Below, in pieces: positions 47,110-56,338 of a stretch of 64,000 bases of DNA. The notes under the pieces were generated by a model that saw only the letters and a list, made by a program, of their open reading frames with translations, was not told where the DNA came from and made no database searches. Origin of the DNA: Rubellimicrobium arenae (GTDB taxonomy: Bacteria; Pseudomonadota; Alphaproteobacteria; Rhodobacterales; Rhodobacteraceae); NCBI RefSeq assembly GCF_017916275.1, contig NZ_JAFMST010000002.1, positions 62,001 through 126,000 on the forward strand. The letters are read 5' to 3'. Numbering within the stretch: position 1 is the first letter of the stretch; each line of letters starts with the position of its first letter. The position numbers were made by a program, and so were the translations under genes.

Positions 47110-48900
47110 ATGCCAGAACCGCTCATGCAAATCCGCTCGGTGGCGCCGGTCGCCGCCCCGGCCGTCGCCGGGCCGCGCAGGCTCACGGCGCGGCGGGCGC
47201 GGCTCGAGGGGTTCCGCTCCATCGATCCGGAGCGGCACCCCCCGGATCCGGCCCTGGTCTCCCGGCTGGCCCCCGTCCTCGCCCTTACCCAGGCCCTCCT
47301 GCCCTGGCGGAACCAGGGCGCCGCGACGGTGGTGCTGTGCGAGGATCCGCGCTGGGCGGTGCGTCATCGTCCCATGCTCGAATCGGCGCTTGGCCCAGTC
47401 CGCCTGGCCCATGCCGAGGCGGCGGTCCTTCGGCGCGCCCTCGCCCGGAGCGTCGGCGGTCCCCTGGCGCTTGGGGCCGAACAGCGCGTGCCCGCCATGG
47501 CAAGCTGCCGATCCCTTCCCGGCGCCCGCCTGGCCCGCTGGGGGCTGGCGGCCGCACTGCTCGCGGCGGCGCTGGCCCTGTTCGCCCCGCTCGCCACGCT
47601 CGAGGCGCTGGTGGGCGTCACCGTCCTGTGCCTCGTCGCCACGGCGGGGCTCAAGCTCGCCGCCGCGACGGCCAGCCTGCGCCGGAGTCCGCGGGACGAC
47701 GGCGCCCAGGTGGTGCCCGCCCGCCTGCCCGTCATCTCGGTCCTGGTCCCGCTCTATCGCGAGCGCGAGATCGCCGGGACCCTGCTCCGCCGGATCGGAC
47801 GGCTCGATTATCCGCGCGATCACCTGGACCTGTGCCTGATCGTGGAGGATGACGACGCCCTCACCCGCGACGCCCTGGAGGCCGTCCAGCTTCCGCCCTG
47901 GGCCCAGATCGTCGAGGTGCCGGAGGGGACGCTCCGCACCAAGCCGCGGGCTTTGAACTACGCCCTGACCTTCGCCCGGGGCACCATCGTCGGCATCTAC
48001 GACGCCGAGGACATCCCCGGCCCGGATCACCTGCGCGAGGTCGCGCAACGGTTCGCCCGGCGCGGTCCGGCCACCGCCTGCCTGCAGGGGACACTGGATT
48101 ACTTCAACTGCGACCGCAACTGGATCGCCCGCTGCTTCACGCTGGAATACGCGGGGTGGTTCCGGGTGCTGCTGCCAGGGCTCGAACGGCTGGCCTTCGC
48201 GCTGCCGCTCGGGGGCACGACCCTCTTCCTGCGGCGCGAGGCGATCGAGGCCGTCGGCGGCTGGGATGCCCACAACGTGACCGAGGACGCCGACCTGGGC
48301 CTGCGCCTCGCCCGCCACGGCTATCGGACCGAGATGATCCCCATCGTCACCCAGGAGGAGGCGAACGCCCGCCCCTGGCCCTGGATCCGGCAACGGTCGC
48401 GCTGGCTCAAGGGCTATGCGGTGACCTGGGCCGTCCACATGCGCGACCCCGTGGGCCTGTGGCGCGATCTTGGGCCGCGTCGGTTCTGGGGCGTGCAGGT
48501 GATGTTCCTGGGAACGCTGGTGCAGTTCGCCCTCGCCCCCCTGCTCTGGAGCTTCTGGCTCGTGCCGCTGGGGCTGCCCCATCCGCTGGCGCGGCTCCTT
48601 CCGCCCTCGCTGCTCGTGGCTCTGTCGATCCTGTTCCTGGCCACCTACGCGCTGGATGTGGCCTATGCCTGGATCGGGGCGCGCCGCGCGGGCAAGCCGC
48701 ACCTCGCGCTCTGGGGGCCGAGCCTCGTGCTCTATTTCCCCCTCGCGACGGCCGCGATCTACAAGGCCCTGTGGGAGGCGGCGTGGCGCCCCTTCCATTG
48801 GGACAAGACGGCGCATGGCATCGACCTTCCCACGGTCGCGCCCGAGGCGGTTATTCCGCCGCCTGCACCTTTGCCGCATCCAGCTTCAGCCGTGTCATGA
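47110..48900 (+). CDS. GT2-family processive glycosyltransferase, membrane-bound
   Basis: A 596-residue protein. After ~140 residues of unassigned N-terminal domain come two helices (~141-185), then a GT2 catalytic domain: VLVPLYREREIAGTLLRRI, the nucleotide-binding IVEDDDALT, YDAEDIP, the acceptor-side TEDADLGLRL and the QxxRW motif QRSRWLKG. Three to four C-terminal helices follow. QxxRW marks cellulose/hyaluronan-synthase-like processive enzymes, so it probably makes an exopolysaccharide or beta-glucan. Its last 50 bp overlap the GntR gene on the other strand. Confidence 0.88.
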   Translation: MPEPLMQIRSVAPVAAPAVAGPRRLTARRARLEGFRSIDPERHPPDPALVSRLAPVLALTQALLPWRNQGAATVVLCEDPRWAVRHRPMLESALGPVRLAHAEAAVLRRALARSVGGPLALGAEQRVPAMASCRSLPGARLARWGLAAALLAAALALFAPLATLEALVGVTVLCLVATAGLKLAAATASLRRSPRDDGAQVVPARLPVISVLVPLYREREIAGTLLRRIGRLDYPRDHLDLCLIVEDDDALTRDALEAVQLPPWAQIVEVPEGTLRTKPRALNYALTFARGTIVGIYDAEDIPGPDHLREVAQRFARRGPATACLQGTLDYFNCDRNWIARCFTLEYAGWFRVLLPGLERLAFALPLGGTTLFLRREAIEAVGGWDAHNVTEDADLGLRLARHGYRTEMIPIVTQEEANARPWPWIRQRSRWLKGYAVTWAVHMRDPVGLWRDLGPRRFWGVQVMFLGTLVQFALAPLLWSFWLVPLGLPHPLARLLPPSLLVALSILFLATYALDVAYAWIGARRAGKPHLALWGPSLVLYFPLATAAIYKALWEAAWRPFHWDKTAHGIDLPTVAPEAVIPPPAPLPHPASAVS

Positions 48901-49501
48901 AGGCGCGCGAGATATGCTCGCGCAGCGCGGCATCGGCGGCGTCGCCGTCGCCCGCCTCGATGGCGCGGACGATGGCCTCATGCTCGTCCAGGGTGCCTCG
49001 GGACCGCCCCTCGGCCGAGAGCGAGGTCGAGGCCAGAAGCGCCATGGACCGATGCACAAGATCCAGCTGCTGCACCAGGAACCGGTTGTGCGAGGCCAGG
49101 TGGATCTGCCGGTGGAACCGCCGATTGGCCCGGCTCAGGGCCTGGGGGTCGTTCACCAGCGCCCGGTCCGCCTCCAGCATGTCGCGCAGGACCCGTACTT
49201 CCTCCCGCGTGGCGTGCCGGGCGGCAAGCCGGGCGGCCAGCCCCTCCAGCTCGCCCCGGACGACATAAAGCTCGGCCAGTTGGTTGTGGTCGAGAGAGGC
49301 CACAATGAGCGACCGCCCATCCCGGCTGAGAAGCGACTGCGTCTCCATGCGCTGGAGCGCTTCGCGGATCGGCGTGCGCGACACGCCGAAGCGTTCGGCC
49401 AGCTCGCTTTCCACCAGGCGATCTCCAGGCTTGTAGAGCCCGGAGTCGATGGCTTCCAGGATCAGGTCATACGCGTCGCGCTGGGATTTCGGGTCGGTCA
49501 T
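48851..49501 (-). CDS. GntR/FCD-family transcriptional regulator
   Basis: A 216-residue regulator with an N-terminal winged helix (YDLILEAIDSGLYKPGDRLVESELAERFGVSRTPIREALQRME) and a C-terminal FCD ligand domain (LYVVRGELEGLAARLAA, then FHRQIHLASHNRFL, and DEHEAIVRAIEAGD with the metal-binding His pattern). The ATG at 49501 is used; the frame continues upstream without signals. It diverges from the HAD gene and probably controls a nearby metabolic gene, but no target is visible. Confidence 0.92.
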   Translation of the reverse strand: MTDPKSQRDAYDLILEAIDSGLYKPGDRLVESELAERFGVSRTPIREALQRMETQSLLSRDGRSLIVASLDHNQLAELYVVRGELEGLAARLAARHATREEVRVLRDMLEADRALVNDPQALSRANRRFHRQIHLASHNRFLVQQLDLVHRSMALLASTSLSAEGRSRGTLDEHEAIVRAIEAGDGDAADAALREHISRAFMTRLKLDAAKVQAAE

Positions 49502-49583
49502 TGCCCCTGATGTTACGCGCACGGACCGGGGGTTCAAGCCGGCATGGTTGCGAAGGGGCCGCGACATTCGTAGGGTCGGCCCC

Positions 49584-50228
49584 ATGGTCGCCGCATCCTT
49601 TGCCCATGTCCGCGCCTGGGTCTTCGACCTGGACAACACCCTCTACCCCCCGTCCGCACGCCTTTTCGCGCAGATCGAGGTCCGGATGACGGCTTATGTG
49701 TCCCGGATCCTGGGCATCACCGAAGCCGAAGCCGATCGCCTGCGGGCGGATTACTGGGCGCTGTACGGCACGACCCTGGCGGGCCTGATGGCCGAGCATG
49801 ACCTCGATCCCGGCCCCTACCTCAAGGATGTCCACGACATCGACTTCTCGGGGCTGGTTCCGGATCCGCTGCTGGCGGCCCGAATCACCGCCCTGCCCGG
49901 ACGCAAGATCGTCTTCACCAATGGCGACGGGGTCTATGCGGCCAAGGTCCTCGCGGCCCGCGGCCTGAACAGCGCCTTCGATGCCGTCTATGGGGTCGAG
50001 CACGCCGGCTACCTGCCCAAGCCGGAGCAGGCGGCCTTCGAAGCGGTCTTCGCCCTCGACGGCCTTTCGCCCGCCGAAGGAGCGATGTTCGAGGACGACC
50101 CCCGCAACCTCATGGTGCCGCACCTGATGGGGATGCGGACCGTCCTCGTGGGACCCGAGGCGCTCGCGCAGGATCACATCCACCACCATGCCGAGGACCT
50201 TTCGGCCTTCCTTGCGCGGCTCGTCTGA
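49584..50228 (+). CDS. HAD-family pyrimidine 5'-nucleotidase-like hydrolase
   Basis: A 214-residue phosphatase. Motif I is FDLDNTLYPP (Asp nucleophile and DxD), motif II FTNGD, then the Lys in YLPKPEQAAF and motif IV FEDDPRNL. The cap insertion lies between I and II. It resembles the SSM1/pyrimidine 5'-nucleotidase branch (AWVFDLDNTLYP). No Shine-Dalgarno is seen; GGGGCCG/CGGCCCC forms a hairpin ending right at the ATG, so the start region is unusual. Confidence 0.88.
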   Translation: MVAASFAHVRAWVFDLDNTLYPPSARLFAQIEVRMTAYVSRILGITEAEADRLRADYWALYGTTLAGLMAEHDLDPGPYLKDVHDIDFSGLVPDPLLAARITALPGRKIVFTNGDGVYAAKVLAARGLNSAFDAVYGVEHAGYLPKPEQAAFEAVFALDGLSPAEGAMFEDDPRNLMVPHLMGMRTVLVGPEALAQDHIHHHAEDLSAFLARLV

Positions 50229-50270
50229 CCGGGCCTTCCCGCCGCCGGGAAAGCGGCCTATCTCAGCGGC

Positions 50271-51443
50271 ATGGACAGCACGGACATTCTGATTGCCGGT
50301 GGTGGGACGGCGGGCCTGGCCGCGGCGGCGGCCTTCGGAAGCCGCGGGCTCCGCGTCACCTGCGTGGACCCGGCCCCGGCCCAGGCCCCCGATGGCCCGG
50401 ACGCCGACCTTCGCACGACCGCGATCCTGTCGCCCGCCCGGGCGCTCCTCGATGGGGCGGGACTGTGGAGCCGGCTTGGGCCAGAGGCCACCCCGCTGCG
50501 GGTGATGCGGATCGTGGACGCACGCGGCACGCCGGTCCGGCGCGACTTCGACGCGGGGGACCTGGGCGACCAGCCCTTTGGCTGGAACATCCCGAACCGC
50601 GTCCTCAAGCAGGCCTTCGCGGAACGCCTGGCCGAGATGCCCAACGTGACCCTGCTGCGCGGAACCGGCTTCGCGGGCCGGGTCGCCCGCGTGGATGAGG
50701 TCACCTCCACCCTGTCGGACGGGCGAACGATCACCGCCCGGCTCTTGATCGGCGCGGACGGCCGGGATTCCGCCGTGCGCCGGGCCTGCGGCATCGGGGC
50801 CCGCACCACCCGCTATGGCCAGAAGGCGCTGGTCTTTGCCGTCACCCACGACGCGCCGCACGGCGGCGTCTCGACCGAGGTCCATGCCGCGGGCGGCCCC
50901 TTCACGCTCGTGCCCCTCCCCGATCATGACGGGCGCCCCTGCTCGGCCGTGGTCTGGATGACCGACGGGGCCGAGGCGCTCCGGCTTGCGGCGCTGCCCG
51001 CGGAGGAGTTCGCCCAGGCCGTGAACGCCCGTTCAGCGGACGTCATGGGGCCGCTCGTGCCGGTCGGCGGGCGGCAGGTCTGGCCGATCATCACCCAGGT
51101 CGCGGACCGCCTGACCGCGCGCCGGACGGCCCTGATGGCCGAGGCGGCCCATGTGGTTCCGCCCATCGGGGCGCAGGGGCTCAACATGTCGCTGGGCGAC
51201 CTCCGGGTCCTCCTCGACCTGACCAGCGGACGACCGGACGACCTGGGGAGCGATGGGTGGCTCGCCGCCTATGCGCGCCTGCGGGAGCCGGACATCCGCC
51301 TCCGCGCCTTCGGCATCGACGCGCTCAATCGTGCCTCGATCGGCGGGCTCGGCCCGCTGCGGGCCTTTGGCCTGCGGGCCATGCACGACCTGCCGCCGGT
51401 GCGCCACGCCCTGATGCGCCTCGGGCTCGGGATGGGGCGCTAG
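50271..51443 (+). CDS. UbiH/UbiF-family FAD-dependent hydroxylase
   Basis: A 390-residue flavoprotein monooxygenase of ubiquinone synthesis. Motifs: N-terminal dinucleotide site ILIAGGGTAGLAAAAAFGS, the second FAD motif LLIGADGRDSAVR, and ALMAEAAHVVPPIGAQGLNMSLGDLR (GD motif and the MSLGD loop). Length is typical. The exact ring position cannot be read from sequence. It overlaps the Lrp gene by 4 bp on the other strand at its end. Confidence 0.9.
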   Translation: MDSTDILIAGGGTAGLAAAAAFGSRGLRVTCVDPAPAQAPDGPDADLRTTAILSPARALLDGAGLWSRLGPEATPLRVMRIVDARGTPVRRDFDAGDLGDQPFGWNIPNRVLKQAFAERLAEMPNVTLLRGTGFAGRVARVDEVTSTLSDGRTITARLLIGADGRDSAVRRACGIGARTTRYGQKALVFAVTHDAPHGGVSTEVHAAGGPFTLVPLPDHDGRPCSAVVWMTDGAEALRLAALPAEEFAQAVNARSADVMGPLVPVGGRQVWPIITQVADRLTARRTALMAEAAHVVPPIGAQGLNMSLGDLRVLLDLTSGRPDDLGSDGWLAAYARLREPDIRLRAFGIDALNRASIGGLGPLRAFGLRAMHDLPPVRHALMRLGLGMGR

Positions 51444-51889
51444 AGAGGGCCGGGCCGGCGCTCCTCGCTCAGCAGGACATTCGCCTCGATGGTCCCGACA
51501 CCGGGCAGCGCGGTGATGCGCCGCCGCAGGACACGCTCGAAGTCGGCGATGTCGCGGGCCACCACGCGCAAACGGTAGTCGTAAAGACCCAGGACATGTT
51601 CGACCGTCTGCACCTCGCGGATGGCGGTCACGGCGCGTTCGAACTCCTCGAGCCGCGCGCGGGCGGCCAGCTTGATGCCCAGGAAGACCGTGACGCCGAA
51701 GCCCAGCGCCTCGCGGTCGAGCACGAGGCGGCGCCCCTGGATCACCCCCTCGTCCCGCAGACGCCGCACGCGCCGCCAGGCGGCCGGTTGCGACAGCCCC
51801 ACCCGCCGGCCCAGCGCCGCGGCCTCGACGGTGGCGTCCTGCTGCAAAGCCCGCAGGATCGCGCGGTCGGTGTCATCCAGATCGATCAC
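51440..51889 (-). CDS. Lrp/AsnC-family regulator (first of two)
   Basis: A 149-residue regulator: N-terminal HTH with LDDTDRAILRALQQDATVEAAALGRRVGLSQPAAWRRVRRL and a C-terminal RAM (AsnC) domain (VTVFLGIKLAAR, YDYRLRVVARDIADFERVLRRRI, then TALPGV). It overlaps the other Lrp gene by 4 bp, so the two are co-transcribed from the promoter opposite ilvC. It is the downstream partner of a same-type pair, which may form heteromers. Confidence 0.93.
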   Translation of the reverse strand: MIDLDDTDRAILRALQQDATVEAAALGRRVGLSQPAAWRRVRRLRDEGVIQGRRLVLDREALGFGVTVFLGIKLAARARLEEFERAVTAIREVQTVEHVLGLYDYRLRVVARDIADFERVLRRRITALPGVGTIEANVLLSEERRPGPL

Positions 51890-52341
51890 AGCGGCAGCGC
51901 CTCGTTGTCCTGAAGGACGCTCAGGGTCATGAGCGCCTCGATGTCGCTGATGCGCGGCAGGGTCAGGATGCGGTCGCGGTAGATGGCGCGGTAATGCGCG
52001 AGGTCGCGGGCGATCAGCGACAGGCGCACGTCCACCTGCCCCAGGAAGGTCTGGATCTCGACCACCTCGGGCACGTCGCGGGCCGCAGCCAGGAACTCCT
52101 CGAAGGCGCGAGGGGCGCCCTTGTCCAGGGTCACCCGGAGCGAGACATGGACCTCATAGCCCAACCGGCGCCAGTCGATCACCGCCTCCTGCCCTCGGAG
52201 GATGCCGGCTTCGCGCAGCCGGTCGAGCCGCCGCGCCGCGCGGCCCGGGGTCAGGCCCGCGGCCTGCGCCAGGTCCGGCACCGGCTGGCCGGGATCCTCC
52301 TGCAGGAGGCGAAGAAGGCGGCGATCCAGATCGTCAAGCAT
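51886..52341 (-). CDS. Lrp/AsnC-family regulator (second of two)
   Basis: A 151-residue regulator with HTH LDDLDRRLLRLLQEDPGQPVPDLAQAAGLTPGRAARRLDRL and RAM domain (VHVSLRVTLDKGAPRAFEEFLAAARDVPEVVEIQTFLG, LPRISDIEALMTLS). The start at 52341 is used; an ATG at 52380 would extend it into the operator-like palindrome. It diverges from ilvC with 131 bp between, and Lrp proteins commonly control branched-chain amino acid genes, so ilvC is a likely target. Confidence 0.92.
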   Translation of the reverse strand: MLDDLDRRLLRLLQEDPGQPVPDLAQAAGLTPGRAARRLDRLREAGILRGQEAVIDWRRLGYEVHVSLRVTLDKGAPRAFEEFLAAARDVPEVVEIQTFLGQVDVRLSLIARDLAHYRAIYRDRILTLPRISDIEALMTLSVLQDNEALPL

Positions 52342-52355
52342 GAGAAAAGCAATAA

Positions 52356-53495
<1,140 letters not shown>

Positions 53496-53503
53496 TCCAG
53501 ATC

Positions 53504-53535
53504 CGGCCACGGGAGCAATCGCCCGTGGCCGTTTT
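53504..53535 (+). terminator. Rho-independent terminator after ilvC
   Basis: CGGCCACGGG (53504-53513) pairs perfectly with CCCGTGGCCG (53522-53531) over an 8-nt loop and is followed by TTTT, 8 bp after the ilvC stop. Confidence 0.93.
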
Positions 53536-53580
53536 CCACGCAAGGGACGGCGAATGCCGCCCTGTTGATGCCTGCCGCAT

Positions 53581-53603
53581 TGACCCTTCCTCCCGAAGGG
53601 TCA
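53581..53603. promoter_or_regulatory. Perfect hairpin/palindrome in opgC leader
   Basis: TGACCCTTC (53581-53589) and GAAGGGTCA (53595-53603) form a 9-bp perfect inverted repeat with a 5-nt loop, 34 bp before the opgC start. It could be an operator or a leader hairpin; a second terminator is less likely because no T run follows. Confidence 0.5.
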
Positions 53604-53637
53604 CATTCGCCGTCACGGCTTTCGACGTGGGGGCGCA

Positions 53638-54831
53638 ATGCGGCTGACGATCCTGGACGGCTTCAGGGGATATTTCCTCTTCTTCATGGCCGTCGTCCAC
53701 ATCAACGGCATCGTCCACGTCACCCTGGGAGAGATTAACCACCACTCGCTGGGCTGGGTCGAGGACGCGCAGGGCTTCGTCTTCATCTCGGGCTTCGTGG
53801 TCGGCCTCGTCTATGGCGGCATCTATGTCCGCAAGTCCTACGAGGCGATGCGGCGCGGCATCCTCGACCGGATGCGGACCATCTACACCTACCACGCCGG
53901 CCTCGTCCTGCTGATCTGCGCGGCGGCGCTCCTGCTGGGGCTGGTGGGGGTCGAATCCAACATCGTCCATCCCTACCAGGCCGAGCCGGTGCTGTTCACC
54001 CTGCTCTCCCTGGCGATCCTGTCGGCCAGCGCGTTCATGGGCATCCTCCCCATGTATCTCTGGTTCATGGCCGTCACCCCCTGGGCGCTGAGGGCCTTCC
54101 GCAACGACCGCACCCTGGCGGTGCTGGTCCTTTCGGTCGGCCTCTGGCTCTTTGCGCAGACCCGGCTGATGGACTACCTGATCCTCCAGCTCGGCGGCGT
54201 CCTGGACGCCTGGGGTCACCCGATGGACCTGGGGCTCGGCTTCAACATCCTGGCCTGGCAGGTGATCTTCTTCTCGGGGCTGTGGCTGGGGCTGCGTCAG
54301 GCCGAGGGACGGCTGGACCTGTCGTTCCTCAAGACGCCCCAGATGCAGGGCGCCTTCGTGATGGCGATGGCGCTGGTCGGGGGACTGGCGGTCTTCGACT
54401 GGATCGTCCAGTTCCAGCTCGTGTCGCCGGACTACAGCGGGCTGGCCTGGTCCCATGTGGACCGCAACACCCTGTCCGCGATCTACTTCGTCGCCTTCTT
54501 CCTCGACCTGTTCGTGATCAGCTGGCTCCTGGTGGCCGGGCCGACCTCCACGGTGCGCTGGGCGCCAGCGGCGGCGCGCGTCATCGAGGCGGTCTTCACC
54601 TGGCGGCCGCTGGTCTTCCTGGGCCAGCATTCCCTGCAGGTCTTCGCCTGGCACGTCGCGACGGCCTATCTCATCGACTTCGTCGTGAACGGCCGCGACC
54701 TGGGCGAATTCTACGGAACCCTCGTCCTGGTCGCCGGGACGGCGTCGATCTTTATCCCGGCCTGGCTCCACGCCCGCTCGGTCGCGGCACGCAAGGCCTT
54801 GCGTGCCGCGCCGGGCCGCGCCGCCGCCTGA
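53638..54831 (+). CDS. opgC: OpgC-like membrane acyltransferase
   Basis: A 397-residue protein with ~10 helices. The OpgC family start is seen: LTILDGFRGYFLFFMAVVHINGIV, with RxxxDGxRG-like and His elements, then GFVFISGFVVGLVYGGIY and FLGQHSLQVFAWHVATAYL. OpgC adds succinyl groups to osmoregulated periplasmic glucans. It follows the palindrome and is separated from ilvC by a terminator, so it has its own promoter. Confidence 0.85.
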   Translation: MRLTILDGFRGYFLFFMAVVHINGIVHVTLGEINHHSLGWVEDAQGFVFISGFVVGLVYGGIYVRKSYEAMRRGILDRMRTIYTYHAGLVLLICAAALLLGLVGVESNIVHPYQAEPVLFTLLSLAILSASAFMGILPMYLWFMAVTPWALRAFRNDRTLAVLVLSVGLWLFAQTRLMDYLILQLGGVLDAWGHPMDLGLGFNILAWQVIFFSGLWLGLRQAEGRLDLSFLKTPQMQGAFVMAMALVGGLAVFDWIVQFQLVSPDYSGLAWSHVDRNTLSAIYFVAFFLDLFVISWLLVAGPTSTVRWAPAAARVIEAVFTWRPLVFLGQHSLQVFAWHVATAYLIDFVVNGRDLGEFYGTLVLVAGTASIFIPAWLHARSVAARKALRAAPGRAAA

Positions 54832-54900
54832 CCAGCCCCGCCGCGACTTCCCTTTTCCGAGGTCTCTGCCAAGGTCCCGGCAGGCAACAGGGGGACTGAC

Positions 54901-55665
54901 ATGGGCCGACTCGCGGGCAAGGTGGCGATCATCTCGGGGGGTGCGACGGGGATGGGAGGAGCCGCCTCATCGCTGTTCGCCGCCGAAGGGGCCAAGGTCG
55001 CGATCATCGACCGGAACCTCGAGGCGGCCAGCACCCGCGCCGCCACGATCCGCGCCGCCGGTGGAACCGCCATCGCCCTTGCCGCGGATGTGGCCCAGGC
55101 GGACCAGGTCGAGGCCGCCGTCCGCCAGGCCGAGGAGGCGCATGGCCCAGCCAATGTCCTGTTCAACCATGCGGGCACCATCGTCATCAAACCCTTCCTC
55201 GAGACCACCGAGGAGGAGTGGGACTGGCTCCACGCCGTCAACGTGAAATCCATGTTCCTGATGACCCGGGCGGTCCTGCCCGGGATGCTGGCGCAGGGCG
55301 GCGGGTCGATCGTGTGCACCTCCTCGATCTCGGCCGTCGCGGGCACGCCGATGGAGGTGCTTTACGGCACGACCAAGGGCGCCGTGCACATGTTCGCCCG
55401 CGCCATCGCGGTCGAGTTCCGCGACCGCAACATCCGCTGCAACGCCGTCTGCCCCGGCTTCATCCGCACGCCTCATGGCCTGCGCGAGGTGGCCGACCTC
55501 CAAGCCTTGGGGGTGGACGTCTCCGAGGCGGCGCTGATCGCCGCGCAGGGCCGCATCGGAGAACCCGAGGAGGTGGCCCGCGCCGCGCTGTTCCTCGCCT
55601 CGGACGAGTCGAGCTTCGTCAACGGCACCCACCTGTTCGTTGACAACGCCTTCACCGCCATCTGA
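54901..55665 (+). CDS. SDR-family oxidoreductase
   Basis: A 254-residue short-chain dehydrogenase. The cofactor loop is SGGATGMGGAASSLF (TGxxxGxG-type), then NHAG in place of the usual NNAG, the catalytic Ser in CTSSISAVAG, and YxxxK in YGTTKGAVHMF. The C-terminal part has NAVCPGFIRTPHG and the usual SSFVNGTHLFVDNAFTAI end. Substrate unknown. It is 11 bp ahead of the methyltransferase gene. Confidence 0.92.
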   Translation: MGRLAGKVAIISGGATGMGGAASSLFAAEGAKVAIIDRNLEAASTRAATIRAAGGTAIALAADVAQADQVEAAVRQAEEAHGPANVLFNHAGTIVIKPFLETTEEEWDWLHAVNVKSMFLMTRAVLPGMLAQGGGSIVCTSSISAVAGTPMEVLYGTTKGAVHMFARAIAVEFRDRNIRCNAVCPGFIRTPHGLREVADLQALGVDVSEAALIAAQGRIGEPEEVARAALFLASDESSFVNGTHLFVDNAFTAI

Positions 55666-55676
55666 GGGAGCCCCCC

Positions 55677-56309
55677 ATGAGCGACACCGAAAGCGCTGCC
55701 ATGGCGGCCGTCTACGCGGCCCGGACCGTGGGCGAGCTTGCGGCGGGCTACGCCGACTGGGCCGAACGCTACGACGCCGAGACCGCCGCCTCGGGCTATC
55801 GCCTGCCTCATCTTTGCGCCGCCTTCCTCGCGCGGCATCTGCCCGCCGAGGCCCGCCCGATCCTCGATGCCGGGTGCGGCACCGGCCTCGTGGGCGACGA
55901 TCTCCGGGCGCTGGGTTACGACGGGATCACCGGCATCGACCTGTCCGAGCCGATGCTGGCGCGCGCCGCCGGGCGCGGCGTCTATGCGGTCCTCCGGCAG
56001 ATGACGCTGGGCGAGCCGCTCGACCTGCCGGACGCCGGCTTTGCCGCCGTCATCTCGAGCGGCGTGTTCACCGCCGGCCACGCCCCCGCCTCGAGCCTCG
56101 ACGAGCTGCTGCGCGTGACCCGGCCGGGCGGGGTGCTGGTGTTCAGCGTCCGCGACGACATCCACCGGACGCAGGGCTTCCGCGAGCGCCAGGACGCGCT
56201 GGAGGCGCAGGGACGCTGGCGGTTGCGCGAACGGAGCGAGCCCGTCCGCGCTTTCACCGTCAGGGAGCCGCATGTGCTGGCGCGGGTCTTCGTCTATGAG
56301 GCCGCCTGA
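55677..56309 (+). CDS. Class I SAM-dependent methyltransferase
   Basis: A 210-residue enzyme with motif I ILDAGCGTGLVGDDLRALGY, then ITGIDLSEPMLARA and FAAVISSGVFTAGHAP, the UbiE/methyltransf_11 pattern. The first 25 residues (SDTESAAMAAVYAART) form a helix before the YADWAERYD motif typical of a methyltransferase subset. Substrate not determinable. It converges with glmM, 29 bp apart. Confidence 0.9.
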   Translation: MSDTESAAMAAVYAARTVGELAAGYADWAERYDAETAASGYRLPHLCAAFLARHLPAEARPILDAGCGTGLVGDDLRALGYDGITGIDLSEPMLARAAGRGVYAVLRQMTLGEPLDLPDAGFAAVISSGVFTAGHAPASSLDELLRVTRPGGVLVFSVRDDIHRTQGFRERQDALEAQGRWRLRERSEPVRAFTVREPHVLARVFVYEAA

Positions 56310-56338
56310 GGACGGCCCGTCGCACGACCCGAACCGGC

